A stretch of 64,000 nucleotides of DNA from Bacillota bacterium (lineage in GTDB: Bacteria; Bacillota; Clostridia; Christensenellales; SZUA-584), in NCBI GenBank assembly GCA_023436115.1, contig JAEZKQ010000025.1, forward strand, positions 1-64,000, in the 5' to 3' direction. A program made the position numbers and the translations under genes. The notes beneath the pieces are model-generated. The model worked only from the letters and a program-made list of their open reading frames with translations. It searched no databases and was not told where the DNA came from. This document shows, one piece after another, positions 40,445 through 48,820 of this stretch (its first letter is position 1; every line of letters begins with the position of its first letter).

Positions 40445-41752
40445 ATGTCTGAGATTAAAAATAAGCTTCTAACAAAGACGGCCATGCTTGGTGTTATCGG
40501 GCTTGGTTATGTTGGTTTGCCGCTGGCCGTTGAAAAGGCCAAGGCCGGATATCGGACTTTAGGATTTGATATCAGCCGTCCCCGTGTTGACATGGTCAAC
40601 GCGGGACAGAATTACATAGGTGATGTAGTTAATGAAGACTTGAAAGGCATCGTAGAATCGGGGATGCTAAGAGCAACTACCGACTTCTCGGAGGTGGCGG
40701 GTGCCGACTGCGTTTGCATCTGTGTACCTACACCGCTCGATGATCACCAGCAGCCAGACATTAGCTATGTAAAGGCCTCAGCTGAGAGTATTGTGCCGCA
40801 CATGCACAAGGATATGTTGATTGTTCTGGAATCTACCACATACCCGGGTACCACAGAAGAATTACTCCTGCCTATATTGGAGTCTTCGGGGTTCAAATGT
40901 GGGAAGGATTTCTTTTTAGCATTTTCGCCTGAGCGTGTTGATCCCGGTAATTTGATATATAAGACCAAGAATACGCCTAAAGTTGTAGGCGGTGTTACCC
41001 CTGCTTGTACCGATGTAGCGGCTGCGCTCTATGAGAGCGTACTGGCTGCACCCATACATCGCGTTTCCTCACCGGCTGTGGCAGAAATGGAAAAAATACT
41101 TGAGAACACATATCGAAATGTAAATATTGGGCTAGTTAATGAACTGGCTATGCTATGCGATAAGATGGGGATTAACATTTGGGAAGTTATTGATGCTGCA
41201 AAGTCAAAACCCTATGGTTTCCAACCATTCTATCCAGGTCCTGGTTTAGGCGGACATTGTATCCCGTTGGATCCTTATTATCTGTCATGGAAGGCTCGTG
41301 AATACGGCTTTCACACTTCGATGATAGAATCGTCTATGATGATAAATGATCGGATGCCAGAATATTGTGTGGAGCGCGCCGCACGGATTTTGAATGAGCA
41401 CCAGAAACCCATGAATGGTTCAAAAGTACTGGTTTTGGGCGTGGCATATAAGCAGAATATTGACGATTACCGTGAGAGCCCAGCATTGCACGTTATTGAA
41501 GAACTGGAGAAAAAGGGTGCTCAGGTGAGTTACTTTGATCCGTTTATTTCAGAATATCGATATCGTGGGCGTTTTGTAAAAGGCGAAACAGCACTGACAA
41601 GTAATCTGGTGTCTAAGGCGGATTTAGTTATAATTACGACATCGCATACCGACGTGGATTATGATATGGTGCAGAAGCATGCAAAAGCGGTGCTCGACAC
41701 AAAAAATGCTATGAAACATATCAAGTCACGCGGTAATATAGAGTTGCTGTAG
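40445..41752 (+). CDS. wbpA: UDP-N-acetyl-D-glucosamine 6-dehydrogenase (WbpA-like)
   Basis: A 435-residue nucleotide-sugar dehydrogenase that oxidises UDP-GlcNAc to UDP-GlcNAcA, the first step toward diacetamido-uronic acid sugars. Motifs: GVIGLGYVGLPLAVEKAKAGY, CICVPTPLDDHQQPD, ESTTYPGTTEELLLP, FSPERVDPGN, the catalytic cysteine in GPGLGGHCIPLDPYY and LGVAYKQNIDDYRESPALHV. The PLDDHQQPD and FSPERVDPGN forms mark the WbpA branch, different from the WecC-type enzyme at 32558. AAAGGAT lies just before the ATG. The next three genes complete the WbpB-WbpD-WbpE set. Confidence 0.9.
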   Translation: MSEIKNKLLTKTAMLGVIGLGYVGLPLAVEKAKAGYRTLGFDISRPRVDMVNAGQNYIGDVVNEDLKGIVESGMLRATTDFSEVAGADCVCICVPTPLDDHQQPDISYVKASAESIVPHMHKDMLIVLESTTYPGTTEELLLPILESSGFKCGKDFFLAFSPERVDPGNLIYKTKNTPKVVGGVTPACTDVAAALYESVLAAPIHRVSSPAVAEMEKILENTYRNVNIGLVNELAMLCDKMGINIWEVIDAAKSKPYGFQPFYPGPGLGGHCIPLDPYYLSWKAREYGFHTSMIESSMMINDRMPEYCVERAARILNEHQKPMNGSKVLVLGVAYKQNIDDYRESPALHVIEELEKKGAQVSYFDPFISEYRYRGRFVKGETALTSNLVSKADLVIITTSHTDVDYDMVQKHAKAVLDTKNAMKHIKSRGNIELL

Positions 41753-41765
41753 AAAGGGGAAAAGT

Positions 41766-42845
41766 ATGGCACTGAAATATGCACTTATAGGCTGCGGGCG
41801 TATATCGCCCAATCATATAGCTGCAGCCCTTGAGAATGGATTAGATATTGTTGCAATATGCGATATCTTGCCTGAAAACATGCAGGATAAGATTAAAGAG
41901 TTTAATTTGCCTGATACGGTCCATACCTATACGGACTTTCACGAACTTTTGGAATTAGAAAAGCCGGAGCTTGTTGCTATTGCAACAGAGAGCGGAAACC
42001 ATTCGCATATTGCGATAGAATGTATTGAAAACGGTTGTCATCTTATTATTGAAAAGCCTATTACTCTATCACTGAAGGATGCAGATGCGATTATCTCTTC
42101 GGCAAATCGTAAAGGAGTCAAAGTCTGCGCCTGTCATCAAAATCGCTTTAATAAGTCGGTGCAGAAAATTCGTGAGGCGGTGGAGGCAGGACGCTTTGGG
42201 AGGCTGCTGCATGGTGCGGCGCATATCCGTTGGAACCGCGGCGAGGATTACTACAAACAAGCGCCTTGGCGCGGTACTTGGGAACAAGACGGCGGTGCGC
42301 TGATGAATCAATGTATTCATAATATTGACCTGCTTCGCTGGATGATGGGGAGCGAAATTACCGAGGTAATTGGACTGACTGATAGGTTGCTGCACGATTA
42401 TATTGAAGCAGAGGATCTTGGGCTCGCGCTGGTTAGGTTTGCAAATGGCAGTTACGGTCTTATTGAAGGCACGACTAATATATTTCCCGCCAATTTGGAA
42501 GAAACATTGTATTTATTTGGCGAAAAGGGAACCGTCAAAGCGGGCGGTAAGTCAGTCAATGTTATAGAAGAATGGCGTTTTGCTGATGGGTTGGATGATC
42601 CGGAAGAGGTTAAAGCGCTCTATCATGAGAATCCGCCGAATGTATATGGATTCGGACACAAGCCTCTTTATACGGATGTCATTCAGGCTGTTGAGATGGG
42701 TCGTGAACCTTACGTGACAGCAGAAGACGGGCGCCGTGCTCTGGAACTTGTTCTTGCTATATACAAATCAGCAGCTTCAGGTCAAAGCATCAAGCTGCCG
42801 ATGGTTCAGTGTGCGTCTACCGATTTTGTTGGGAGATTTGATTAA
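41766..42845 (+). CDS. wbpB: Gfo/Idh/MocA oxidoreductase (WbpB/WlbA-like)
   Basis: A 359-residue NAD-dependent enzyme that oxidises the C3 hydroxyl of UDP-GlcNAcA to the 3-keto sugar for later amination. The Rossmann start is LKYALIGCGRISPNHIAAALENGLD and the conserved catalytic motif is HLIIEKPITLSLKDAD (Lys in EKP). The C-terminal part includes HQNRFNKSVQKIREAV, GRLLHGAAHIRWNRGEDYY, QDGGALMNQCIHNIDLLRWMMG and GTTNIFPANLEETLYLFGEKGTV, all typical of WlbA/WbpB. AAAGGGG lies before the ATG, 13 nt after wbpA. It overlaps the acetyltransferase gene by one base. Confidence 0.92.
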   Translation: MALKYALIGCGRISPNHIAAALENGLDIVAICDILPENMQDKIKEFNLPDTVHTYTDFHELLELEKPELVAIATESGNHSHIAIECIENGCHLIIEKPITLSLKDADAIISSANRKGVKVCACHQNRFNKSVQKIREAVEAGRFGRLLHGAAHIRWNRGEDYYKQAPWRGTWEQDGGALMNQCIHNIDLLRWMMGSEITEVIGLTDRLLHDYIEAEDLGLALVRFANGSYGLIEGTTNIFPANLEETLYLFGEKGTVKAGGKSVNVIEEWRFADGLDDPEEVKALYHENPPNVYGFGHKPLYTDVIQAVEMGREPYVTAEDGRRALELVLAIYKSAASGQSIKLPMVQCASTDFVGRFD

Positions 42846-43408
42846 TGGGTTTTTTTGTGCATGAGAGTAGCTATGTGGATGACGGTGTGCAAATTGGAGA
42901 AGGGACTAAAATATGGTTTTTCTGTCATGTCCAGAAAGGTGCCATTATTGGTAGGAATTGCTCATTAGGGCAAAATGTAAGTATTGGAAACAATGTTCGG
43001 ATTGGAAATGGTGTCAAAATCCAAAATAACGTGTCTGTTTATGAGGGCGTGGTAATCGAGGATGATGTATTCTGCGGGCCATCATGTGTGTTCACCAATG
43101 ACTTAACACCTCGGGCAAAATATCCAAAGGGTAATGCGCGTTACGTCAAGACTTTAATTCGTCAAGGGGCATCTTTGGGTGCAAACTGTACTATAGTATG
43201 CGGACGTACAGTGGGGAAGTCGGCTATGATAGCGGCAGGTGCGGTTGTCACACAGGATGTTAAGGATTATGCCATAGTTGCTGGCTTGCCTGCCCGACAG
43301 ATTGGCTGGGTATGCGAATGCGGAAAACGTCTGGAAGAGACGTTGAAATGCGATGCCTGCGGACGCAATTATGCTGAAACGGAAAGCGGTCTAAAGGAGA
43401 CTATTTAA
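42845..43408 (+). CDS. wbpD: UDP-2-acetamido-3-amino-2,3-dideoxyglucuronate N-acetyltransferase (WbpD/WlbB-like)
   Basis: A 187-residue left-handed beta-helix enzyme that acetylates the 3-amino group to give UDP-GlcNAc3NAcA. Hexapeptide repeats run over residues about 10-145 (QIGEGTKIWFFCHVQKGAIIGRNC, GQNVSIGNNVRIGNGVKIQNNVSVYEGVVIEDDVFCGP as a ladder), followed by GAVVTQDVKDYAIVAGLPARQIGWVCECG. The C-terminal CECGKRLEETLKCDACGRNY carries two cysteine pairs, a feature of this subgroup. It starts on a TAATG overlap with wbpB and ends on a TAATG overlap with wbpE, so all three are translationally coupled. Confidence 0.9.
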   Translation: MGFFVHESSYVDDGVQIGEGTKIWFFCHVQKGAIIGRNCSLGQNVSIGNNVRIGNGVKIQNNVSVYEGVVIEDDVFCGPSCVFTNDLTPRAKYPKGNARYVKTLIRQGASLGANCTIVCGRTVGKSAMIAAGAVVTQDVKDYAIVAGLPARQIGWVCECGKRLEETLKCDACGRNYAETESGLKETI

Positions 43409-44541
43409 TGGAATTTCGTGACCTTAAAATGCAGTATCAAGCTTTAAAGAATAAGATGGATGATGCATTACTGGCAGCGGTAGAATCGGGCGCTTATATA
43501 ATGGGGCCGCCTGTTAAGGAACTTGAAAAGAAGTTGGCTGAGTATGTAGGTGTTAAGCATTGTATTAGTTGCGCCAATGGTACGGATGCATTGTCGTTGG
43601 CGCTAATGGCTTGGAACATAAAGCCTGGAGATGCCGTATTTGTTCCCGACTTTACATTCTTTGCGTCAGCTGAGGTTGTATCCTATGCGGGAGCGACGCC
43701 TATTTTTGTGGATGTAGATGCGGCAACGTTTAACATAGACCCAGTGAAACTTGATGAGAGTATAGCGTATGTTATACGTGAAGGACGTTTGAATCCCAAA
43801 GCAGTTGTCGCAGTGGATTTATTTGGCTTGCCAGCAAACTATGCTGAGATCAGGCGCGTGGCAGATAAGTTTGGCTTATGGGTTCTGGAGGATGGTGCAC
43901 AAGGCTTTGGCGGTACCATAGGTCCATACAAAGCTTGCAGTTTCGGAGATATATCCACAACTTCATTTTTCCCGGCTAAGCCTCTTGGTTGCTATGGAGA
44001 TGGCGGAGCAGTTTTTACGGATAACGATGAATGGGCAGAGTTGATGCGATCATTGAGATTTCACGGTAAGGGAAGCCATAAATACGATAATGTACGAATC
44101 GGTCTTAATTCAAGATTGGATACACTTCAAGCGGCTGTGCTGCAGGTTAAGTTAGAGGCTTTTTCTTCTTACGAACTGGCGAGTGTAAACCATGTGGCAG
44201 AAACTTATACGGAGCGACTGCAAAGGATAGTCAAAACCCCGATCATACCAGACGGATATGGCTCTAGCTGGGCACAGTATACCATCATATTAAAAGATGA
44301 AATACAGCGCAATGATTTGCAGCAATACCTAAAACATAGGGGAATCCCCACTATGATCTATTATCCGCGGCCAATGCATCAGCAGAATGCATTTGCGGGT
44401 TTAATTGACTCCCGGGGGGATTTTAATGTGACAGAGCAGCTTTGCGCATGCGTGCTCTCGCTGCCTATGCACCCGTATCTAAACGATGAAGATATTGAGA
44501 AAGTATGTAAGGAGATTATACAATATTTGCAATACAGCTGA
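43408..44541 (+). CDS. wbpE: DegT/DnrJ/EryC1/StrS aminotransferase (WbpE/WlbC-like)
   Basis: A 377-residue PLP enzyme that places an amino group at C3 of the 3-keto-uronic acid sugar, using glutamate. Motifs: MEFRDLKMQYQALKNKMDDALL at the start, CISCANGTDALSLALMAW, PDFTFFASAEVVSYAGATPIFVDVD, the PLP aspartate in LEDGAQGFGGTI, the PLP lysine in TSFFPAKPLGCYGDGGA, and RIGLNSRLDTLQAAVLQVKL. These match WbpE/WlbC closely. In the pathway order it acts after WbpB and before WbpD. About 240 bp without a gene follow. Confidence 0.93.
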   Translation: MEFRDLKMQYQALKNKMDDALLAAVESGAYIMGPPVKELEKKLAEYVGVKHCISCANGTDALSLALMAWNIKPGDAVFVPDFTFFASAEVVSYAGATPIFVDVDAATFNIDPVKLDESIAYVIREGRLNPKAVVAVDLFGLPANYAEIRRVADKFGLWVLEDGAQGFGGTIGPYKACSFGDISTTSFFPAKPLGCYGDGGAVFTDNDEWAELMRSLRFHGKGSHKYDNVRIGLNSRLDTLQAAVLQVKLEAFSSYELASVNHVAETYTERLQRIVKTPIIPDGYGSSWAQYTIILKDEIQRNDLQQYLKHRGIPTMIYYPRPMHQQNAFAGLIDSRGDFNVTEQLCACVLSLPMHPYLNDEDIEKVCKEIIQYLQYS

Positions 44542-44657
44542 TAAGTTATAAACGACTCTGTTAGTTATTTGAAAAGTCATGGTTATTATTATTGTCCTGT
44601 TCTTATTGTGAGAACTGGCTTAAAATGAGAAATAATTAATGTAGATAATAAAATTAT

Positions 44658-44707
44658 TGAATTTACTTGTATTTCTCTGGTATGAATTTGCTTGTATTTC
44701 TCTGGTA
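44658..44707 (+). repeat. Two tandem 25-bp direct repeats
   Basis: Two adjacent copies, 44658-44682 and 44683-44707, share TGAATTT, one variable base (A or G), then CTTGTATTTCTCTGGTA. A shorter echo (CTCGTATTTTT) follows at about 44711-44721. They lie about 75 bp before the start of the FN3-repeat protein gene, in its likely promoter region, and may be regulator-binding repeats or simple slippage duplication. Confidence 0.75.
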
Positions 44708-44780
44708 AGACTCGTATTTTTAAAAGATATCTGCTATTATTATGAAGATGTAAATGCTTAGCCTTAAGTTTGAGGACAAT

Positions 44781-46304
44781 ATGAAGAGATTTATTAGTAT
44801 ATTAATTATAATGGTATTACTCGTAACTGGGCTCAGCGTTATGAATTCCTATGCAGTTGGCTCAGCTACTGTGGTATTCAATGGGCCAACTCTGGTTGAA
44901 CCGGGGAAGGTTTATACTTATACTTATAAACTAAAAGTATACGATAGCTGTGCGGTTAATGCCAATATCGCCATGTCTGATAATCTGGAGTTGATTTCGG
45001 GGGGAGACAATCTATTCTTTGATTCTATCCCAAGTAATTCAAATGGCGTTATTTCTGGTAGTATAACGGTAAAAGTCAAAAGTGGTACTGACATTGGTAC
45101 GGCTTGCCGCATATACGTATCTACAGATAAAAGCAAATGCGTTTACCTAGACAAATATAATACTGTAATTGAGACCGGGGTAACAGGCAGCATTAAGGCG
45201 ATGGCTTACAAACCGATACCAGCCCCTAATCTAGTAGCTAGCTTTTCTGGGACAAGTGATATTCGCCTTAGCTGGAGTGCTGTCAACGATGTCGATGGGT
45301 ATCAGCTTTACCGTGTCATAAACAACGAGTATTATTTGCTTTATCAAGGCAGTGATACAAGCTATATTCATACCCAGCGTTCACCTTCTGTTCCATACTA
45401 TTACTCTATAAGAGCATATAGGTATTACGATTCTAAAATGGTTACTAGCCTTTTATCGGATATTATTTCATTAAGATTGATGGACCCTCCTCCGTCACCG
45501 GAGTTGAGTGCTGCTTCGGCAGGCTATGATAGTATAAAGCTGTCTTGGAGTGATATTCCTTATGCGAATGGATACCAGTTGTATCGTGTGATAAGCGGGA
45601 AATATTATTTAGTCTATGAAGGCAACAATACGAGCTATATTCACACTGGGCGCTCTTCAACAGCCACATATCTTTACTCTGTACGGGCGTATAGAACATT
45701 CAGTTCAAAACAAATTGGGGGCTACTTGTCTCCGGTGATAGAAGGACGTTCGGTTGAACTTTTGGATGCCCCTAAGCTCACAGCATCATCAGCTTCGTAT
45801 GATAAAATTCAGTTGTCTTGGGATGCCGTTCTAGATGCTGATGGATATGAATTATACCGTATCATCGATGGAAAATATCATTTACTATTCACTGGTGATG
45901 CGGTTGACCTTGGTTATATACATACGAATCGTAAGTACAACCAAAAATACGATTATGCCATCAGAGCATTCCGTATGTATGGTTCGAAAAAGATTGCAGG
46001 ATATATGAGCCCGATTCAGAGTGCTCGAACAGCCATGACAACGCCACTACTCACTGTTGCCGGTGCATCGTCATCGAGCATACGCTTATCGTGGAACGCT
46101 GTTCCGGATGCCGACGGTTATGAGCTTTACCGCGTTATCAACGGTTCTTACTATTTGCTTTCTGATACCAATAAATTAGAGTATATCCATACTGGAAGGT
46201 CAACTGGTATCCAGTACAGTTATTCTGTACGATCATATCATTTGAGTTTATCCAAAAAAATATATAGTACTCTATCTCCAATAAAAGTGGGACATACCAT
46301 GTGA
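44781..46304 (+). CDS. Secreted protein with four FN3-like repeats
   Basis: A 507-residue exported protein of unknown role. A signal peptide (MKRFISILIIMVLLVTGLSV, ending near NSYAVG) is followed by a beta-sandwich-like domain at about residues 25-145 (VVFNGPTLVEPGKVYTYTYKL). Four repeats of about 85-90 residues follow, at about 148-232, 238-325, 329-418 and 420-507. Each contains an I-x-L-S-W core, DGYxLYRVI, a YYLL strand, YIHTxR and a Y-x-Y-S-I/V-R-A/S-Y strand, an FN3-type fold. There is no LPXTG anchor and no S-layer domain. The start at 44781 follows GAGG. Its place at the end of the glycan cluster suggests binding to the cell's own polymer or to surface glycans; that is inference. Confidence 0.75.
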   Translation: MKRFISILIIMVLLVTGLSVMNSYAVGSATVVFNGPTLVEPGKVYTYTYKLKVYDSCAVNANIAMSDNLELISGGDNLFFDSIPSNSNGVISGSITVKVKSGTDIGTACRIYVSTDKSKCVYLDKYNTVIETGVTGSIKAMAYKPIPAPNLVASFSGTSDIRLSWSAVNDVDGYQLYRVINNEYYLLYQGSDTSYIHTQRSPSVPYYYSIRAYRYYDSKMVTSLLSDIISLRLMDPPPSPELSAASAGYDSIKLSWSDIPYANGYQLYRVISGKYYLVYEGNNTSYIHTGRSSTATYLYSVRAYRTFSSKQIGGYLSPVIEGRSVELLDAPKLTASSASYDKIQLSWDAVLDADGYELYRIIDGKYHLLFTGDAVDLGYIHTNRKYNQKYDYAIRAFRMYGSKKIAGYMSPIQSARTAMTTPLLTVAGASSSSIRLSWNAVPDADGYELYRVINGSYYLLSDTNKLEYIHTGRSTGIQYSYSVRSYHLSLSKKIYSTLSPIKVGHTM

Positions 46305-46539
46305 GGAGTCGCAATAGAATCAGTTAAAGAATGGTGTAAAAAAACACAAGGGATTGTAGTTATATTGATTAAAAGCTATCTGTACTGATTCGGATCAGCA
46401 AACCTTATTTATTATTACACGCTAGACATGGAATTAAGCATAAGATTGTGAAAGTTAATCATTAAGTCCATTTTTTTCACGGCTAATGATAATATATAGT
46501 TGCAAAGTGGAAATTACAACAATCTTTAGGAGTGTCTGT

Positions 46540-47586
46540 ATGAAGATAAGATGGTCAATCTGTTTATTATCGATGATGTTATTAGTGGTAATGCTATGTG
46601 CATGTGGTGCAACTGGCAACCCGGAGCCTGAAAAGACGATGCCCATATCAGCAGCTGAAGTCACGCCTAAGCTTACACCTACACCTACGCCAAAACCTAC
46701 ATCAGTATTACGCTCGTACACCACTGGTATCCCTATTACGGAACAAAAAATTTACAAGCCAGTTGGAGTTATGATCGAGAACTCATCTGCCGCACGTCCG
46801 CAATATGGACTACAGGCAGCGGACATTATCTATGAAGCGCCTGTGGAAGGCTGTACAAGATTATTCTGTATATACAACGATACACTTCCTGAAAAAGTAG
46901 GGCCAGTACGCTCAGCTCGATTGTACTTTATTAAAATACAGCAAGAATGGGACAGTGCTTATGTCCACTTTGGAGGACCGGAGAGTGGACAAGCAAATGT
47001 ATATCTCGACTCTTCGAATCATATCAAGACACGAATTAACTTCATCAAGGGTGATTTTAATGACTATTATTGGCGTGATAAGGATAAAAAAGCTCCTCAT
47101 AATGCTTTTACCGATGTTCAGAAATGTCAAGAGCTCATGAAGGAGGAATCTAAGGTCCGCACGTTCCAATATGCAGACACGTTGCAGTATAGCGGCAATG
47201 GTTTTTCTGAAGTCGTGTTGCCTTTCTATTCGGGTGAGGTGACTTATAAATATAATGCGCAACAAGACGTTCTGGAGAGGTATATGGAACGCAAGGCGTT
47301 CACCGATGCAGCAACTGGCGATGTGGTTTCTGTTAAGAATCTGATTGTTCAGTATAACAGCTTTTCTCACGGTGATGAGGCTAAAGGACGATGGATGTGT
47401 CAATTGTTGGGGACTGGTAAGGCTGATTTTTTTGTTGGTGGCCAACATATCCAGGGCACATGGGAACGGCAGAGCTATGAAACACCGACGATATATAAGG
47501 ATAGCGCCGGAAAGGAGATTATTCTTTTGCCTGGCAATACATGGATTGCAATTCACCCTGATGATAAGTCCATAACGGTCAAATAG
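46540..47586 (+). CDS. DUF3048 lipoprotein (YerB-like)
   Basis: A 348-residue lipoprotein. The signal peptide ends VMLCACGATGNPE with the lipid cysteine at about 20-22, then a Thr/Pro/Lys-rich linker (TPKLTPTPTPKPTS). The conserved DUF3048 domain begins KPVGVMIENSSAARPQYGLQAADIIYEAPVEG and continues TRLFCIYND and EKVGPVRSARLYFIKI. A C-terminal domain follows at about residues 230-345 (YNSFSHGDEAKGRWMCQLLGTGKADFFVGGQ as separate strands). The ATG at 46540 follows AGGAG at 7 nt. The family is widespread in Firmicutes and linked to the cell envelope, but its biochemical role is not settled. Confidence 0.9.
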   Translation: MKIRWSICLLSMMLLVVMLCACGATGNPEPEKTMPISAAEVTPKLTPTPTPKPTSVLRSYTTGIPITEQKIYKPVGVMIENSSAARPQYGLQAADIIYEAPVEGCTRLFCIYNDTLPEKVGPVRSARLYFIKIQQEWDSAYVHFGGPESGQANVYLDSSNHIKTRINFIKGDFNDYYWRDKDKKAPHNAFTDVQKCQELMKEESKVRTFQYADTLQYSGNGFSEVVLPFYSGEVTYKYNAQQDVLERYMERKAFTDAATGDVVSVKNLIVQYNSFSHGDEAKGRWMCQLLGTGKADFFVGGQHIQGTWERQSYETPTIYKDSAGKEIILLPGNTWIAIHPDDKSITVK

Positions 47587-47681
47587 ACATTATACTGGGT
47601 TTGTTAAGCTTGATAGTTATATAAACATTTTTGATGTGTAGTAACACCAAAAAAGCAAAACAGAATAGTTTTAACATAAGA

Positions 47682-47720
47682 GGGCTTACAGCTTGTTAAT
47701 AGCAAGTGTAAGCCCCTTTA
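47682..47720 (+). terminator. Terminator after the DUF3048 gene
   Basis: GGGCTTACA (47682-47690) pairs with TGTAAGCCC (47707-47715), with an inner CTTG/CAAG stem, followed by CTTTA. It lies 95 nt after the DUF3048 stop and likely closes the polysaccharide region. Confidence 0.65.
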
Positions 47721-48328
47721 ATTGTATACTTTCGTGTGGTTTTGGTAGCGAAAGCGGACAAAACCAAATAACCCCCCGTCTCTGCCGAGGGAGAGATGAG
47801 AGCTTTAAGAAAAAAACTTCCGATGTTAAGTGATGTAGGGTTGCCGACAGCATCATCAAACAAAGGAGGTCTTTATTAAATAGTGCTACTTTACGGTCAG
47901 TCTCGGCTAGAATAAGGCTGACATGCTGCAAATTACTCTCCCCATCATTAACGATTCATTTAACATCGTGAGGGCATACCGCTTCATGGGGGGTGATCCA
48001 TGAGCTATATATGGGTATAGCATATGGCCGCATAAATGTGCATACTTTTCACAGGTCTTTGACTGCCAAGCTGAAAGCCAACCAAATATCCAGTGTAAAT
48101 ATAGGAGCCCGGCTTATGCAGTCTCCCGGAATCGATTGGAATAAGAACGGAATATAGCTGATTGGGCGAAACTCATCGGCTAGCGAAAAGGTATCGGTAA
48201 GAACTGGGGATGTAATACGTATGAAAACCCTGCGGCCATCAACATATATAACCACCCCACAAAGCGATACAAATCTGACAAAGGGCTTTCAACCATGATA
48301 AAGTCCACTATTATTGAAATAATCCTAG
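47721..48328. other. Gene-free stretch between the polysaccharide and catabolic loci
   Basis: About 600 bp without a gene I can support. It includes an 8-bp inverted repeat TGGTTTTG/CAAAACCA (47737-47744 with 47759-47766). On the minus strand several short open frames (for example the complement of 48049-48255) could belong to one decayed coding region interrupted by stops, but I do not recognise any family. The composition is mixed and no transposase motif was found. Confidence 0.4.
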
Positions 48329-48357
48329 TTGTTAATATGAAAAAAGTACACTATGAT
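48329..48357 (+). promoter_or_regulatory. Predicted promoter of the cupin-led catabolic operon
   Basis: TTGTTA (48329-48334) and TATGAT (48352-48357) are exactly 17 bp apart. Transcription would start near 48364, about 50 nt before the cupin ATG at 48416. Confidence 0.6.
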
Positions 48358-48415
48358 AATATAGATGAGTTATACTCATCGTATTATAACAGAAGCAAAC
48401 TGTGAGGAGAACATC

Positions 48416-48820
48416 ATGGAACGCATTGTGGTAAACGTTCAGAACAAAAAGCCAGATGAAGACCCTAGGTCGCTCAGAGCACGGGTCGCAGACCGTGAAA
48501 ACCAGACGCTGCGGGACACCTATTTTCTGATTGATAGCAGCAACAGTCCTTCAGAGCGGCTTACAATGGGATATACGACAATATACCCCACCGGAACGAC
48601 GACAGGACATACCCATGAGGATCGGGAAGAGGTCTATTTCGTGATCTCCGGGGAAGGGATTATGGTGATCGGAGAAGACAGGTTTCCGATCAAATCGGGT
48701 GACGGGCTTTACGTACCGCCGGGCGTTTTCCATACGACGATACAGACAGGCAATCAGCCGCTTGTTGTGCTTTGGGTGACCGGTAAGGTCGGCGGAGAAA
48801 ACGAAAATGATAATAAATGA
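48416..48820 (+). CDS. Cupin-domain protein
   Basis: A 134-residue single-domain cupin. Cupin motif 1 is seen in PTGTTTGHTHEDREEVYFVISGEG (two His and Glu metal ligands) and motif 2 in LYVPPGVFHTTIQTGNQPL (His). It is most similar in layout to small sugar-isomerase or sugar-binding cupins, such as the archaeal-type phosphoglucose isomerases and KdgF-like proteins, though the reaction cannot be fixed. The ATG at 48416 follows GAGGAG by 6 nt. Its end overlaps the aldehyde dehydrogenase start by 14 bp, which ties the two functions together, for example handling of a reactive sugar aldehyde or a ring-opened uronate. Confidence 0.75.
   Translation: MERIVVNVQNKKPDEDPRSLRARVADRENQTLRDTYFLIDSSNSPSERLTMGYTTIYPTGTTTGHTHEDREEVYFVISGEGIMVIGEDRFPIKSGDGLYVPPGVFHTTIQTGNQPLVVLWVTGKVGGENENDNK

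Noticed and set aside
44781..46304. Treating the FN3-repeat protein as an S-layer or cellulosome component
   Set aside because: No SLH domains, dockerin or sortase motif is present; the N-terminal domain is only loosely cohesin-like in strand pattern.
48049..48255. 68-codon minus-strand frame containing DGRRVFIRI and ADEFRPISYIPF
   Set aside because: Looks protein-like but matches no family I can name, has no ribosome binding site and its neighbours in other frames are broken, so it is only mentioned within the gene-free stretch.
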